A DNA stretch of 47,107 nucleotides from Petrotoga sp. UBA5851. Its GTDB lineage: Bacteria > Thermotogota > Thermotogae > Petrotogales > Petrotogaceae. A model generated the notes under the pieces. That model searched no databases. It saw only the letters and a list, made by a program, of their open reading frames with translations, and was not told the origin of the DNA. Both the position numbers and the translations under genes were made by a program. The stretch covers positions 318 through 47,424 of the forward strand of contig DJGH01000019.1 in NCBI GenBank assembly GCA_002431635.1. Direction: 5' to 3'. Positions 9,701 through 17,474 of this stretch are shown here, piece by piece (the stretch's first letter is position 1; each line of letters begins with the position of its first letter).

Positions 9701-12262
9701 ATCGTACCGGTTGAGTTTAACAGGCCTATCATAAATAATTATGAGTTTGCGCTTTCTTCTGAAATAAATGTAAAAAAATCAGAGGTTCCTAATAAAACAT
9801 ATATAATCTATGCTGGGCAAGGACTTAATTTCAATGTCTATAACCTTGACGTGGAGGATGATTTTGCCATAGGAGGAGTATCAATATACTTTAAAGACAA
9901 AAGTGGCAGTATCCTTTCACCTGTTCCGATAAATAAAAATACCCTTCCAGCATTCGGAAACAGGAAAAAAATAGTCCGTGAAGACATAGTGAATGCTTTT
10001 GGTGCCGATGCTTTGTCCTCAAACTACACAGCCCCCAGCAAAGCTGACGAATACCAACTTATAATAAGGATAAAAGACAGATCATATACCTATCTAGAGG
10101 ATGCCAACATACTGGATAAGTTCCTGTTGTCGGGAGATGTAAACTATACCGAGGAAATTATAAACGTCAAGGTGGTTGACAGGACTCCTCCTGCAGTAAG
10201 CATGAGTATTCAGGGCAATACAAGGGATATAATAGAAACCCAGAACTTCTACACGATAGTCAATATAGATGATAAGTTTGATATCGTCAAACCAGAGACT
10301 ATAAACCTTTTTCTTATAATGCCGAACGGACAGAAGGTCGGGCCTCTTTCTCCTGTCACCGCCGATAAGCCTTATGACGGAACCGGACCATATACATTGG
10401 GACGGAAGATACCTGAAGAATATATAGGGATGGAAGGTCCTGCAAAGTTATACGTTACCTTTGATACCATAATCGCCACAAATGTTTCTTACGAAAAAAA
10501 TCCACAGGATGTGATAATAGATATAGATAAGGACACGGAGTTTATATTTGATAAGCCCTTAAGGAAGATAAGCATGGTTCCAGACGGACATGTTATTGAG
10601 AGCAAGGTAAGTGTATCAGGCAGAAAAGAAAATTATATCTATGATCTTAAGGATTCTGTAGTTTATATAGGTTACAAAAAAAGACCTGCTACTGCATGGA
10701 CAGTTGCTAAAGCCACAAAGTATCAGGATAAAGTTGTGAAGGAACTCGGAGATCTGGGAGCTGGGATATACGATGTATACGTTTACGCTTATGATTATGC
10801 CGGCAATCTTTTCAAGAGCAGTACAACAACATTTGAGGTTGAAACTGTTCCACCTGCAGTTTCAAAGCTTATAGCCTCTGATCAGGATAGGAACAGCTTT
10901 GTGTTTGCATTTAAAACCAATCAGTTTTTTGATGAGGATATCGAAAAACCATATATTTCTATTACAGATAACTACGGTCTTTTCAAAGTGATTGCGGAAT
11001 TTGCGGTTAAGGCAGGAGGATACGGACTTTTGGAAGTGCCGTCATACTCTGCTAATCCAAGAGTATATAATGTTTATGAGCCGGAAAATCCGGAAAGTAT
11101 AAAGACAGAGGAACGCCTTTACATAAGAGATTTTTTAAAGGGCGCTATTGCAGGTGCAGATGCTTTGATCAATGAGGGAAACTGTATAGGACTGCGAATA
11201 ATTGCAACAGATCTGAACAACAATAATGCGGTATTTCCATACAAGATAAAAGACAGCGTTTACAACGATATTAAAATATTCAGAGACAACACAGCTCCTG
11301 CAGATTTTTCAGGCAACAGCAACTTTAATTCAACCAACTATATGACCAAAACCAACAACAAAGTATATCTTACGGTTGATGATAATGTAAGTGTTGAGAA
11401 GCTTGAGATTCTCACCTTCAGCCGTGACAGCGGAGGCGGAACGTTGCTGCCCGTAGGAACTAAGTTCCTGCAAAATACCATAATATTCGGTGCAAATGAC
11501 TGGAAGTATGAAGCCTTTACTCCCCCGGACAATACGGAAGGAATCTATGATCTGGTTCTTAAGGCTACTGATTTAGCAGGAAATTACAGAAATTCAACCA
11601 TAAAAATAAACCTTGATACAAAGGTTCCTGTTCTTGATACTGCTTCATTCAAAGTTGGAACAGTAACTCCAATTTCCGGTACTTACTATATTTCGGACGA
11701 TGCTACCTCAGGGAACATAAGTTTCAATGTCCAGGATAGGTTCATTTCTTCTTCTGTGGGCAGCGTAAATGCCATAATAGACGGTGTAACAGTCAGATCT
11801 CTTGTAATAGGCTCTACTGACTCTACATTTAAATCCGGTGCATCAATAAAGATTTCTGATGTACTGATATCTGGTGAAAAGGATTATACGCTGAGTTTTG
11901 AAATAACTGACGGAGCAGGCAATAAAAGCGTATGGCCAGCCAGTGTAAGAATAAAGTACGATAAGTCAGCTCCTGTTCTTACGGCTGTTTCCGGTACTAC
12001 AACATTGAGCGAGTCATCTGTATACACATCCGGAACTGATGCTATAAACGTTAACTTTACTACAAACGAAACTATAAGGTACTACAGTGTTGCCTATACC
12101 AGATCTGACGGCAATCCTGAGACTATAACCAAAGAGAACGTGAGCGTAAATACCTTCTCTGTCAGCAACATCCTCACTGATGCTTCTGAAAGGGTTGTAA
12201 GTGTTTTGGTAACAGATCTTGCAGGAAATTCAAAAAGCTACTCGTACAAAGTAAAAAAATAA
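6743..12262 (+). CDS. Giant Ig-like-domain lipoprotein B (1839 aa)
   Basis: The ATG at 6743 follows AGGTGAGAGGTGAGG and lies 14 bases after the previous stop. The signal sequence ends in FLFYG-C, with Cys22 as the likely lipidated residue; Tyr at -2 is an unusual lipobox residue. The first ~130 residues match lipoprotein A almost position by position (SPVFL near the start, KEYRG, VTVKVYDTAGNPP, TPDR), and the middle parts are also colinear. Ig-like modules follow each other to the C-terminus, opening with NDTTPPVL, VDRTPPAV, VETVPPAV and similar. EF-hand-like Asp/Asn loops occur at 8654-8689 and 9014-9049. It is about 150 residues longer than lipoprotein A. It is the last gene of the operon, followed by the strong hairpin at 12281. 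Role unknown. Confidence 0.85.
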   Translation: MNKKNILIIIICSFLVFLFYGCMLFSDVQSPVFLSDPVLTVIPDRAGAFMEFELKVQDNVAISKVELFADNSSVPFTVPLGADRPYGQKEYRGSIKVPAPVSDAGRFYEVTVKVYDTAGNPPVTRKLDKRLMTPDRNEPLIEYPKVNALSATAKAGDVYELSAVINDVGAGIKYISVTVDDINTFKPKILEEGSVTEGLDNYFRIIKRTSYSIQGELKVLFNLGVGVHTIKIKAVDNAGNPSKEITVPYKRVPDISESTPLIDYIVDPYIEPNADYSITIVATDTKAYITEIKLNDTTIPIIPAQPYVRKQIKQDKQSKIQTLSYTAKVKNLLDTESSVSFKVNISNNNPPLVEVLADNPTPNFGDIVNITVRATDDLGLSLVRVNLGSEKIAEYTAKDFIKDKTSGSVLNKSIQWTAKNGTFNVEAIAFDIKNASTSFKRNAFIKVNDTTPPVLNDLYFKVNVGGRGGDIRDILYNVEESTSTKKFSLAKGDIVRFYAQAWDKEQQTDKYSGVSKIVFRVSGGSSDISFDSIYSSNDDWFYSNGQWTVPEAGTYSISLTLTNLQGMVSTYDNYASIDAAGSYEDVYRPKIKNLYVNSTSPSAGVNDIRISDTVTSGAIFADDGKLKIVQIKFYKWQDSNNDGIVDSGEISDIRENPYQLKYVQSNESTNYGRQDNLYLSWIASTPGKFVASAVATNTLNLTNSATVTFEVPNQYLDIIKPEITTPPQSRQMGILNDFWSVEVNTNLESDLNVYLFSDDNGNGIIEETSETSMTVRKLKDLVDSKVITKIINGNKTSLNEFRFNVNLSDKDFLNNTKYLFEKTGRYRFVFEARFQDKLSRKSVDVMITDPKPPELTSITCEPTGTSTVAGKSTYKVYDRFYVPIVYSASDPFSKNKTDFDLTFKAIAYGNIDKAQIILQSGEVIEARRVSVTDIPDGTGRREYTFNKEIEGSKFQQPVESKFTIKLIKSDAGIGGSSQNVSTYDYYIVPVEFNRPIINNYEFALSSEINVKKSEVPNKTYIIYAGQGLNFNVYNLDVEDDFAIGGVSIYFKDKSGSILSPVPINKNTLPAFGNRKKIVREDIVNAFGADALSSNYTAPSKADEYQLIIRIKDRSYTYLEDANILDKFLLSGDVNYTEEIINVKVVDRTPPAVSMSIQGNTRDIIETQNFYTIVNIDDKFDIVKPETINLFLIMPNGQKVGPLSPVTADKPYDGTGPYTLGRKIPEEYIGMEGPAKLYVTFDTIIATNVSYEKNPQDVIIDIDKDTEFIFDKPLRKISMVPDGHVIESKVSVSGRKENYIYDLKDSVVYIGYKKRPATAWTVAKATKYQDKVVKELGDLGAGIYDVYVYAYDYAGNLFKSSTTTFEVETVPPAVSKLIASDQDRNSFVFAFKTNQFFDEDIEKPYISITDNYGLFKVIAEFAVKAGGYGLLEVPSYSANPRVYNVYEPENPESIKTEERLYIRDFLKGAIAGADALINEGNCIGLRIIATDLNNNNAVFPYKIKDSVYNDIKIFRDNTAPADFSGNSNFNSTNYMTKTNNKVYLTVDDNVSVEKLEILTFSRDSGGGTLLPVGTKFLQNTIIFGANDWKYEAFTPPDNTEGIYDLVLKATDLAGNYRNSTIKINLDTKVPVLDTASFKVGTVTPISGTYYISDDATSGNISFNVQDRFISSSVGSVNAIIDGVTVRSLVIGSTDSTFKSGASIKISDVLISGEKDYTLSFEITDGAGNKSVWPASVRIKYDKSAPVLTAVSGTTTLSESSVYTSGTDAINVNFTTNETIRYYSVAYTRSDGNPETITKENVSVNTFSVSNILTDASERVVSVLVTDLAGNSKSYSYKVKK

Positions 12263-12280
12263 CCTTTTCCTAAAAATAAA

Positions 12281-12368
12281 CTCCCCATAAAATAATGAAG
12301 TGAACCCCTTTAGTTAGATTCTGTCTAACTAAAGGGGTTCACTTCAAAACTTCTCAGGGGAGCTTTTT
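12281..12368. terminator. Bidirectional terminator with a 22-bp perfect stem
   Basis: A perfect 22-bp inverted repeat (12297-12318 with 12324-12345, 5-base loop) sits inside an outer CTCCCC/GGGGAG pairing (12281-12286 with 12357-12362). The outer stem is followed by T-rich sequence on both strands. It lies between convergent genes and probably terminates both. The stem is much longer than the other terminators in the window. Confidence 0.85.
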
Positions 12369-13371
12369 AAAACCATTTTTTCTTTTTGAAATAAAAAAAC
12401 ATTCCAAGACCTATCAAAAGCATGGTTGAAGTAACCAGCACAACAGAGAGCTTTGAATCCAAACCGGGAAGATATTTGAAGTTCATGCCGAAAAAACCCG
12501 TTAAAAAAGACAGAGGCATAAATATAGTGGATATCATCGTAAGAACTTTCATTATCTGGTTCATCCTATTGCTTACATTGGAAAGATAAACATCAATCAT
12601 CCCGGAAAAAATATCCCTGTAGGTTTCTATTGAATCGATAACCTGCACAGTATGGTCGTATACGTCTCTAAAATAAAGAATAGTGGATTTTTTAATAAGC
12701 TCATTGTCAGCATGAGTCAAGAGAGACATGACTTCCCGCAGTGGCCATACGGCTTTACGCAGATACAACATATCGCGCCTTGACCTGTCTATTATTTTTA
12801 ATGTTTCTCCAGTGGCGTTGTCTGTGAGAAGCTCTTCCAGAAATTCAATGTTGTCCTCAATTTTTTCCAGTATATTGAAGTAATTGTCTACTATTGCATC
12901 TATAATAAGGTATACAAGATAGTCAGTCTGCATCTTTCTTGCTTTAGACTTTCCAGAAGATATTTTTTGTCTGATATTTTCGAAAACATCTCCTTTTTTT
13001 CCTTCCTGAAAGGTAATGACAAAATCCTTTCCCAGAATAATGCTCACCTGTTCTATGCAGGGAGTGCTTGTTTGTTCGTCAAAGCTGAGCATTTTCATAA
13101 CCAGATATATATAGTTGTCATACTCTTCAAGCTTTGAACGCTGGTCAGTGTTTGAAATATCCTCCAAAGTGAGGGGATGTATTGAAAACATTTCCCCTAT
13201 GGCTGATATAGCCTCATTATCGGTTACTTCTTCAACATTTACCCATTTTATGGTCTGTTCGTGCATAGAGCTTTTGATTTGATCGATGCTGTCCGCGCGA
13301 ACAGAACTGTAGAAATGTTCAGAATATTCTATCAGCTCAACAGTACTGTTTTTCTCATTGTGATAACTCAA
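12367..13371 (-). CDS. corA: CorA-family magnesium/divalent cation transporter
   Basis: A CorA-type pentameric channel for Mg2+ (or Co2+/Ni2+) in the inner membrane. The long N-terminal soluble part contains a typical coiled-coil stretch. Two membrane segments lie at the C-terminus, with the signature GMN just after the first (TGFFGMNFKYLPG) and a basic tail YFKKKKWF. The length of about 334 residues is normal for the family. I place the start at the TTG at 13371: a GGAGG at spacing 8 precedes it, and that GGAGG lies inside the reading frame from the upstream ATG at 13389, which has no ribosome site of its own. It is transcribed away from the DUF2156 gene and converges on the Ig-like operon. 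Confidence 0.93.
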   Translation of the reverse strand: MSYHNEKNSTVELIEYSEHFYSSVRADSIDQIKSSMHEQTIKWVNVEEVTDNEAISAIGEMFSIHPLTLEDISNTDQRSKLEEYDNYIYLVMKMLSFDEQTSTPCIEQVSIILGKDFVITFQEGKKGDVFENIRQKISSGKSKARKMQTDYLVYLIIDAIVDNYFNILEKIEDNIEFLEELLTDNATGETLKIIDRSRRDMLYLRKAVWPLREVMSLLTHADNELIKKSTILYFRDVYDHTVQVIDSIETYRDIFSGMIDVYLSNVSNRMNQIMKVLTMISTIFMPLSFLTGFFGMNFKYLPGLDSKLSVVLVTSTMLLIGLGMFFYFKKKKWF

Positions 13372-13433
13372 GACTGATACCTCCGGCATTTTGATATGAA
13401 TATATTTATAAAAAGTTAATCATGAAGAAAAAT

Positions 13434-13450
13434 TAATTATGTCTAATTAT
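13434..13450. repeat. Direct repeat TAATTAT-N3-TAATTAT in a divergent promoter region
   Basis: Two identical 7-base elements one helical turn apart lie between the divergent corA and DUF2156 genes (intergenic 13372-13488). The region is very AT-rich, so chance is possible. It could be a protein-binding site or promoter elements; no clear -35/-10 pair is visible. Confidence 0.25.
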
Positions 13451-13488
13451 ATCGGATTATTTTTATTGATTTATATAAAGGAGGAAAG

Positions 13489-14382
13489 ATGATCTATAAA
13501 GATATTGAGCTATCAGACAAACCACTTTTTGAAGGTTATTGCAACGTTGTTCCGAACGAGCTTTCCGATTATGTTTTTACAACTTTGTTTATGTGGAAGG
13601 ATACCTACAATATAAAGTATACCATTTTTAAAGATTGGCTGGTCATGAGAATGGCTCTTCCCGGCGAAAAAGAAATTTTCCTTATGCCAAAGGGAAAAGG
13701 CGATATTAAAGAAGTAATGACTTTTATTGAACAGCAGTCTAAAGCTTTGGACATACCGTTCAGAATTTTTGCGGTTTCGGCAGCCGAAAAACAGGCCATA
13801 GAAGAATCTATGCCTCAAAGATACAGCATAAACGGATGCAGGGATTACTTTGATTATGTCTATTTGGTAAAGGATCTTATATCTCTTTCAGGAAAGAAGT
13901 ACCATGGCAAGAAGAATCATCTGAATACTTTCATGGCTAACGAGGGGATTTCATATGAAAGTATTTCCCCTGAAAATCTAGGTCAGGTGGCTCAGGCAGA
14001 AGAAGAGTGGTGTAGGAAACATGACTGCGGGGAAACTGATCTAAAGAGTGAAAAGATAGCTATATTCCGAGCTCTGGAAAACTTTGACAAGCTTGGACTT
14101 ACAGGGGGCATACTCAAAGTTTCAGGAAAAATAGCCGGATTTACTTTTGGTGAACCAATCTCCGAAGATACAGTTTTAATACATATCGAAAAGGCCGATC
14201 CTGATACTAAAGGAGCATATACGGCGATAAACCAGGTTTTTCTTGAAAATCAGTGGCAGCATATGAGTTTTGTCAACCGTGAAGAAGATCTTGGGCTGGA
14301 AGGCCTCAGGAAGGCCAAAGAGTCGTATCATCCTGTCAGATTAATTGAAAAATTCGGCTGTGAGCTTAAGGATAAAATATAG
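13489..14382 (+). CDS. DUF2156 / phosphatidylglycerol lysyltransferase C-terminal-like protein
   Basis: A soluble 297-residue protein resembling the GNAT-like DUF2156 family, which is related to the catalytic domain of MprF-type aminoacyl-phosphatidylglycerol synthases. Visible hallmarks are the N-terminal DKPLFEGYC region, SGKKYHGKKNHLNTF in the middle (the K-x-x-x-N-x-F pattern of the family), GGILKVSGKIAGFTFGE and the C-terminal NREEDLGLEGLRKAKESYHPV. It has no membrane segments, unlike full-length MprF, so it may transfer an acyl or aminoacyl group to a soluble acceptor; the substrate is unknown. The ATG at 13489 has an ideal GGAGG upstream. No terminator separates it from the next gene, but that gene has its own promoter-like element. 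Confidence 0.8.
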   Translation: MIYKDIELSDKPLFEGYCNVVPNELSDYVFTTLFMWKDTYNIKYTIFKDWLVMRMALPGEKEIFLMPKGKGDIKEVMTFIEQQSKALDIPFRIFAVSAAEKQAIEESMPQRYSINGCRDYFDYVYLVKDLISLSGKKYHGKKNHLNTFMANEGISYESISPENLGQVAQAEEEWCRKHDCGETDLKSEKIAIFRALENFDKLGLTGGILKVSGKIAGFTFGEPISEDTVLIHIEKADPDTKGAYTAINQVFLENQWQHMSFVNREEDLGLEGLRKAKESYHPVRLIEKFGCELKDKI

Positions 14383-14403
14383 CGGCATCAAGAAAAAATA
14401 TCG

Positions 14404-14412
14404 TGATATAAT
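14404..14412 (+). promoter_or_regulatory. Extended -10 promoter (TGATATAAT) for the H-NOX receptor gene
   Basis: A perfect TG-n-TATAAT lies about 40 bases before the start codon. No -35 hexamer is recognisable at normal spacing. The same nonamer occurs before three other transcription units in this window. Confidence 0.6.
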
Positions 14413-14453
14413 GATATTATGGAAGTTTTTAATGTAATGGGAGGATGATTACT

Positions 14454-16271
14454 ATGAAAGGAATGGTTGTCGGTTCTTGGATAGAAACCTGGAAAAAGCT
14501 TTACGGTGAAAAAGCTGTAGATTCAGCAATGCAGCGTGTTGGAATCGAAAAAGACAGGGTGTTTACACCTCTTGAAGATGTTGCTGATAATGATGTCTAT
14601 AACATGCTTGAGGTATTTCTTAAGTCCAGCGGAAAAACTCGCGACGAAGTACTTAAAGAAACCGGAAAGGAAAACATATATCAATTTTACAGATACTATC
14701 CTAATTTTTTTAAGAAAACAGGACTTCTTTCATTCATGTCATCGATGAACGACGTACATGCTTCACTTACACGCAGAATGAAAAATGCAAGACCTCCGTT
14801 GCTTGATTTTGAAATAACCGGCGATAATGAGGCAACCATAAGGTACAGTTCTTTCAGAGACATGCGTGCATACTTTTTGGGACTGTTGGAAGGATCATCC
14901 AAGTACTTCAACGATCCCATTGTGTACGAAATTGTCGAACAGAGTTCCGATTCAAAAGGTTCATTTATAAAAGTAAAGGTGAAAGCCTCCAAACCTTATG
15001 CAAGGATAAAAAAGATGACTTTTTTCAGTATATTGAGCCTGGGTATATTTAAATCCATGCTATCTTCATCTGCTTTTCATATAACCATTCTTACCTTCAT
15101 TTTTTCTTTGGTATTTGGCATGCTTACTGACAATACCATGATTTCCGCAGCGCTTACCGCAGTAAGTGCCGGATTGGTGCTTTTTGTAGCAGGAAAGTAC
15201 TTTGAAAAAGGTCTTTTGAACATAAAGCAGGCAATGAGAAATATGCGTGAAAAGGATTTTGAAAAGCCTGTTTTGATAAAAGGAGAAAGGGAGCTGAAAG
15301 AGCAGAGTGATGAGCTTAACGGTCTGAGACAGGATATGACAAAGATGTTCATCGACGTTATGGGTGATGTTGAAGAGGTTGATGTATTCAGCTCAAAAGT
15401 AGCTCAGAAAGCCAGAGATATGCAAAATCTTGCCGATACTATGGGAGAGCTTGTATCGCAGGTAGCTGACAGCTCGGTTCAGATAACCAGTGATGCTGAA
15501 TCGATATCCAACATAGTGGATTCAAACGTAGGTTCGATAAGAAATATAATTTCCCAGCAGGGAATAATGGTTAAGTCACTCGATGAGGCTGTAAAGAAAA
15601 TTACAGGTTCCTCCGAAAAGGTAGAAGAGTCATCTCAGGATATATTCCAGATGAGCAATAGGTTTAATGAGCTTGTGGGAGTCGGAAGAGTACTTGAAGG
15701 AGATGCTCAGAAGATAATGGGTGTAGTTGATACTGTTACCAGCATTGCCGAAGAAACCAATCTTTTGGCGCTTAATGCAGCTATAGAAGCTGCCAGAGCT
15801 GGAGAAGCCGGAAAAGGTTTTGCTGTGGTTGCCGCTTCAATAAGGAAGCTTGCTGAAGGAAGCAAGGGTGCAGCGGAACAGATAGCTCAGATTCTATCAA
15901 AGATTTCTTCAGGAATAAATAAACTTACGGAAAACATGTACAATGAGTTTGAAAAAATGGGAGTACACGCAGGAAAGCTGAAAGAGAGCTCTGACAACAA
16001 CCAGATTGCATCGCAGAATATACGTAAGATATCGGATGATCTGGAAAGTATACTAAAAGAGCTTGACAGCGAGGGAGAAAAGCTGCAGGGAATAACCACA
16101 AGTGTGCAGAGTCTTCTTGCAATATCTGAAGAAGGATCGGCAACCGCAGAGGAAATATCCGCTTCTGTCAGAGACTTCCTGAACAATATAAAAGGAATAT
16201 TAGAAGATCTGGATAAGACCAATGGATTTATTAAATCGTTTAAGGATAATTTTGAAAAGATAAAGTTCTAA
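14454..16271 (+). CDS. H-NOX domain methyl-accepting chemotaxis protein
   Basis: A heme-based gas-sensing chemoreceptor. Residues 1-185 are an H-NOX (HNOB) domain: proximal heme ligand His102 (MNDVHASLT), the heme-propionate motif Y-x-S-x-R at Tyr131/Ser133/Arg135, and Tyr140 in the distal-pocket position that hydrogen-bonds oxygen in the Caldanaerobacter (Thermoanaerobacter) tengcongensis H-NOX. Two membrane segments follow (~193-250), then a coiled-coil signalling domain with NLLALNAAIEAARAG at the hairpin tip. H-NOX and signalling domain are both cytoplasmic. The start is the ATG at 14454: GGGAGG sits 9 bases upstream, and the numbering then matches the T. tengcongensis protein residue for residue; the in-frame ATG at 14445 abuts the ribosome site. 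It probably drives aerotaxis or NO avoidance via CheA/CheW. It lies just before the oxygen-defence genes. Confidence 0.95.
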   Translation: MKGMVVGSWIETWKKLYGEKAVDSAMQRVGIEKDRVFTPLEDVADNDVYNMLEVFLKSSGKTRDEVLKETGKENIYQFYRYYPNFFKKTGLLSFMSSMNDVHASLTRRMKNARPPLLDFEITGDNEATIRYSSFRDMRAYFLGLLEGSSKYFNDPIVYEIVEQSSDSKGSFIKVKVKASKPYARIKKMTFFSILSLGIFKSMLSSSAFHITILTFIFSLVFGMLTDNTMISAALTAVSAGLVLFVAGKYFEKGLLNIKQAMRNMREKDFEKPVLIKGERELKEQSDELNGLRQDMTKMFIDVMGDVEEVDVFSSKVAQKARDMQNLADTMGELVSQVADSSVQITSDAESISNIVDSNVGSIRNIISQQGIMVKSLDEAVKKITGSSEKVEESSQDIFQMSNRFNELVGVGRVLEGDAQKIMGVVDTVTSIAEETNLLALNAAIEAARAGEAGKGFAVVAASIRKLAEGSKGAAEQIAQILSKISSGINKLTENMYNEFEKMGVHAGKLKESSDNNQIASQNIRKISDDLESILKELDSEGEKLQGITTSVQSLLAISEEGSATAEEISASVRDFLNNIKGILEDLDKTNGFIKSFKDNFEKIKF

Positions 16272-16311
16272 ACGGTAACTTTTAAGAAATGTTAATTTAA
16301 AAAATGAATTT

Positions 16312-16317
16312 TATAAT
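16312..16317 (+). promoter_or_regulatory. Probable -10 (TATAAT) for the rubrerythrin operon
   Basis: TATAAT lies 36 bases before the rubrerythrin start codon in the 82-base AT-rich gap after the receptor gene. The -35 region is poor. There is no obvious terminator between the receptor gene and this site, so read-through is possible. Confidence 0.4.
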
Positions 16318-16353
16318 TTAAGTGCTGATGGAAAAATAAAGGGGGTAAGAAAT

Positions 16354-16863
16354 ATGGTTAAAAGACCTATGGTAAGACAGTTTCTTGAAGATGCTTTCTG
16401 CGGAGAATCAAAAGCTCATATGAAGTACAGCATATTTGCAGAAAAGGCCGAAAAAGAGGGACTCCATAATCTTGCCAAAATGTACAGAGCCATTGCATAT
16501 GCTGAGTTTGTACATGCAAAGAATCATTTTATAGCTTTGGGACATCTTTCGGATATTAACGAAAACCTTAAATCAAGTATTGAAGGAGAAACCTTCGAAG
16601 TAGACAACATGTATCCGGTATATCTTAATGCCTCGGAGTTTGAAAAGGAAAAAGAAGCAGAAAGATCTAATCATTTTGCTTTAGAGGCAGAAAAAGGCCA
16701 TATAGTGATGTATAAGGATGCTCTGGAAAAAGCAGAAAAAAATCAGGATGTAAAGTCCGACACTTTTTATGTATGTCCGATATGCGGATATACTACCGAT
16801 GAACCAGTACAGGATAAATGTCCTGTATGCGGAGCAAAAAAAGAGTTCTTTGTAAAATTTTAA
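16354..16863 (+). CDS. rbr: Rubrerythrin
   Basis: A non-heme diiron peroxidase that reduces hydrogen peroxide in the cytoplasm of anaerobes. The N-terminal four-helix bundle (~1-140) carries the Glu/His ligands in the stretches EDAFCGESKAHMKY, AEFVHAKNH and EAEKGHIVMY. The C-terminal rubredoxin-like domain (~150-169) binds one iron through CPICGY and CPVCGA. The length of 169 residues is slightly short for the family (about 190). It is first in a three-gene unit with superoxide reductase and rubredoxin, 11 bases from the next start; together these form a complete superoxide-to-water reductive pathway, with rubredoxin as electron donor. Confidence 0.96.
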   Translation: MVKRPMVRQFLEDAFCGESKAHMKYSIFAEKAEKEGLHNLAKMYRAIAYAEFVHAKNHFIALGHLSDINENLKSSIEGETFEVDNMYPVYLNASEFEKEKEAERSNHFALEAEKGHIVMYKDALEKAEKNQDVKSDTFYVCPICGYTTDEPVQDKCPVCGAKKEFFVKF

Positions 16864-16874
16864 AAGGGGGTATT

Positions 16875-17234
16875 ATGATGAAGTTAGGAGATGTTGTGAG
16901 AACAGCAGATTTCAAGGCAGAAAAACACGTTCCGGTCATTGAATGCCCTGACAAGGCAACAATGAATGTTCCGTTTAATGTAACTGTCAGTGTAGGAAAG
17001 GAGATAAATCATCCCAATACTACAGAGCACCACATTAAATGGATTGATCTTTACGTGCATTATGAAAATGATCCGAATACTGTTCATCTTGGCAGATATG
17101 ACTTCGGACCTGTTGTTTCGGATCCTATAGTGACAGCGAAGGTAAAACTTCAGAAAAAGGGAACCCTTATAGCTCTTTCGTACTGTAACCTTCACGGACT
17201 ATGGGAAAGCAAAAAAGAAATTAACCTAGAATAA
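16875..17234 (+). CDS. sor: Superoxide reductase (neelaredoxin, one-iron desulfoferrodoxin class)
   Basis: Reduces superoxide to hydrogen peroxide without making oxygen, taking electrons from rubredoxin. The family's active-site residues are visible: Glu16 and His18 (AEKHVPVIE), His46, His52, Cys104 and His107 (SYCNLHGLW), with spacings that fit the one-iron enzyme. The N-terminal desulforedoxin domain of two-iron forms is absent. ATG codons at 16875 and 16878 are both possible; the GGGGG at 16866-16870 fits the second slightly better. An in-frame extension back to 16818 overlaps rubrerythrin and has no ribosome site. Its peroxide product is the substrate of rubrerythrin encoded just upstream. 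Confidence 0.95.
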   Translation: MMKLGDVVRTADFKAEKHVPVIECPDKATMNVPFNVTVSVGKEINHPNTTEHHIKWIDLYVHYENDPNTVHLGRYDFGPVVSDPIVTAKVKLQKKGTLIALSYCNLHGLWESKKEINLE

Positions 17235-17248
17235 AAGGGGATGAGACT

Positions 17249-17410
17249 ATGAAAAAGTATAGATGTTTAATTTGTGGATATATATATGATCCCGAACAGG
17301 GAGACACTGACAACGGAATTAAGGCCGGAACAGCTTTTGAAAAACTTCCCAGTGATTGGGTATGTCCACTGTGCGGAGCAGGCAAAGACGATTTTGAACC
17401 CATAGACTAA
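17249..17410 (+). CDS. rub: Rubredoxin (53 aa)
   Basis: A small one-iron electron carrier. Two CxxCG knuckles are present, CLICG near residue 6 and CPLCG near residue 39, with the typical core YIYDPEQGD and the Trp before the second knuckle (LPSDWVCPLCG). The length is exactly that of classical rubredoxins. The ATG follows AAAAGGGGATGAG at short spacing, 14 bases after the superoxide reductase stop. It likely passes electrons to superoxide reductase, rubrerythrin and the flavodiiron protein encoded next. Confidence 0.97.
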   Translation: MKKYRCLICGYIYDPEQGDTDNGIKAGTAFEKLPSDWVCPLCGAGKDDFEPID

Positions 17411-17443
17411 AATAAAAAAAGGGGGATTCTATCCCTCTTTTTT
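17411..17443 (+). terminator. Rho-independent terminator after rubredoxin
   Basis: An A-rich left flank, a short G-rich/C-rich hairpin (GGGGGAT / ATCCCTC, with one mismatch) and a T-run lie directly after the rubredoxin stop. The flavodiiron gene therefore probably has its own promoter in the next 30 bases (a TATAAA-like element around 17450). Confidence 0.7.
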
Positions 17444-17474
17444 ATGTATTATAAAATAACCGGAGGTGTATTTT

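Noticed and set aside
12281..12368. Transposon end or insertion sequence
   Set aside because: There is no transposase and no target duplication; the position between convergent genes fits termination.
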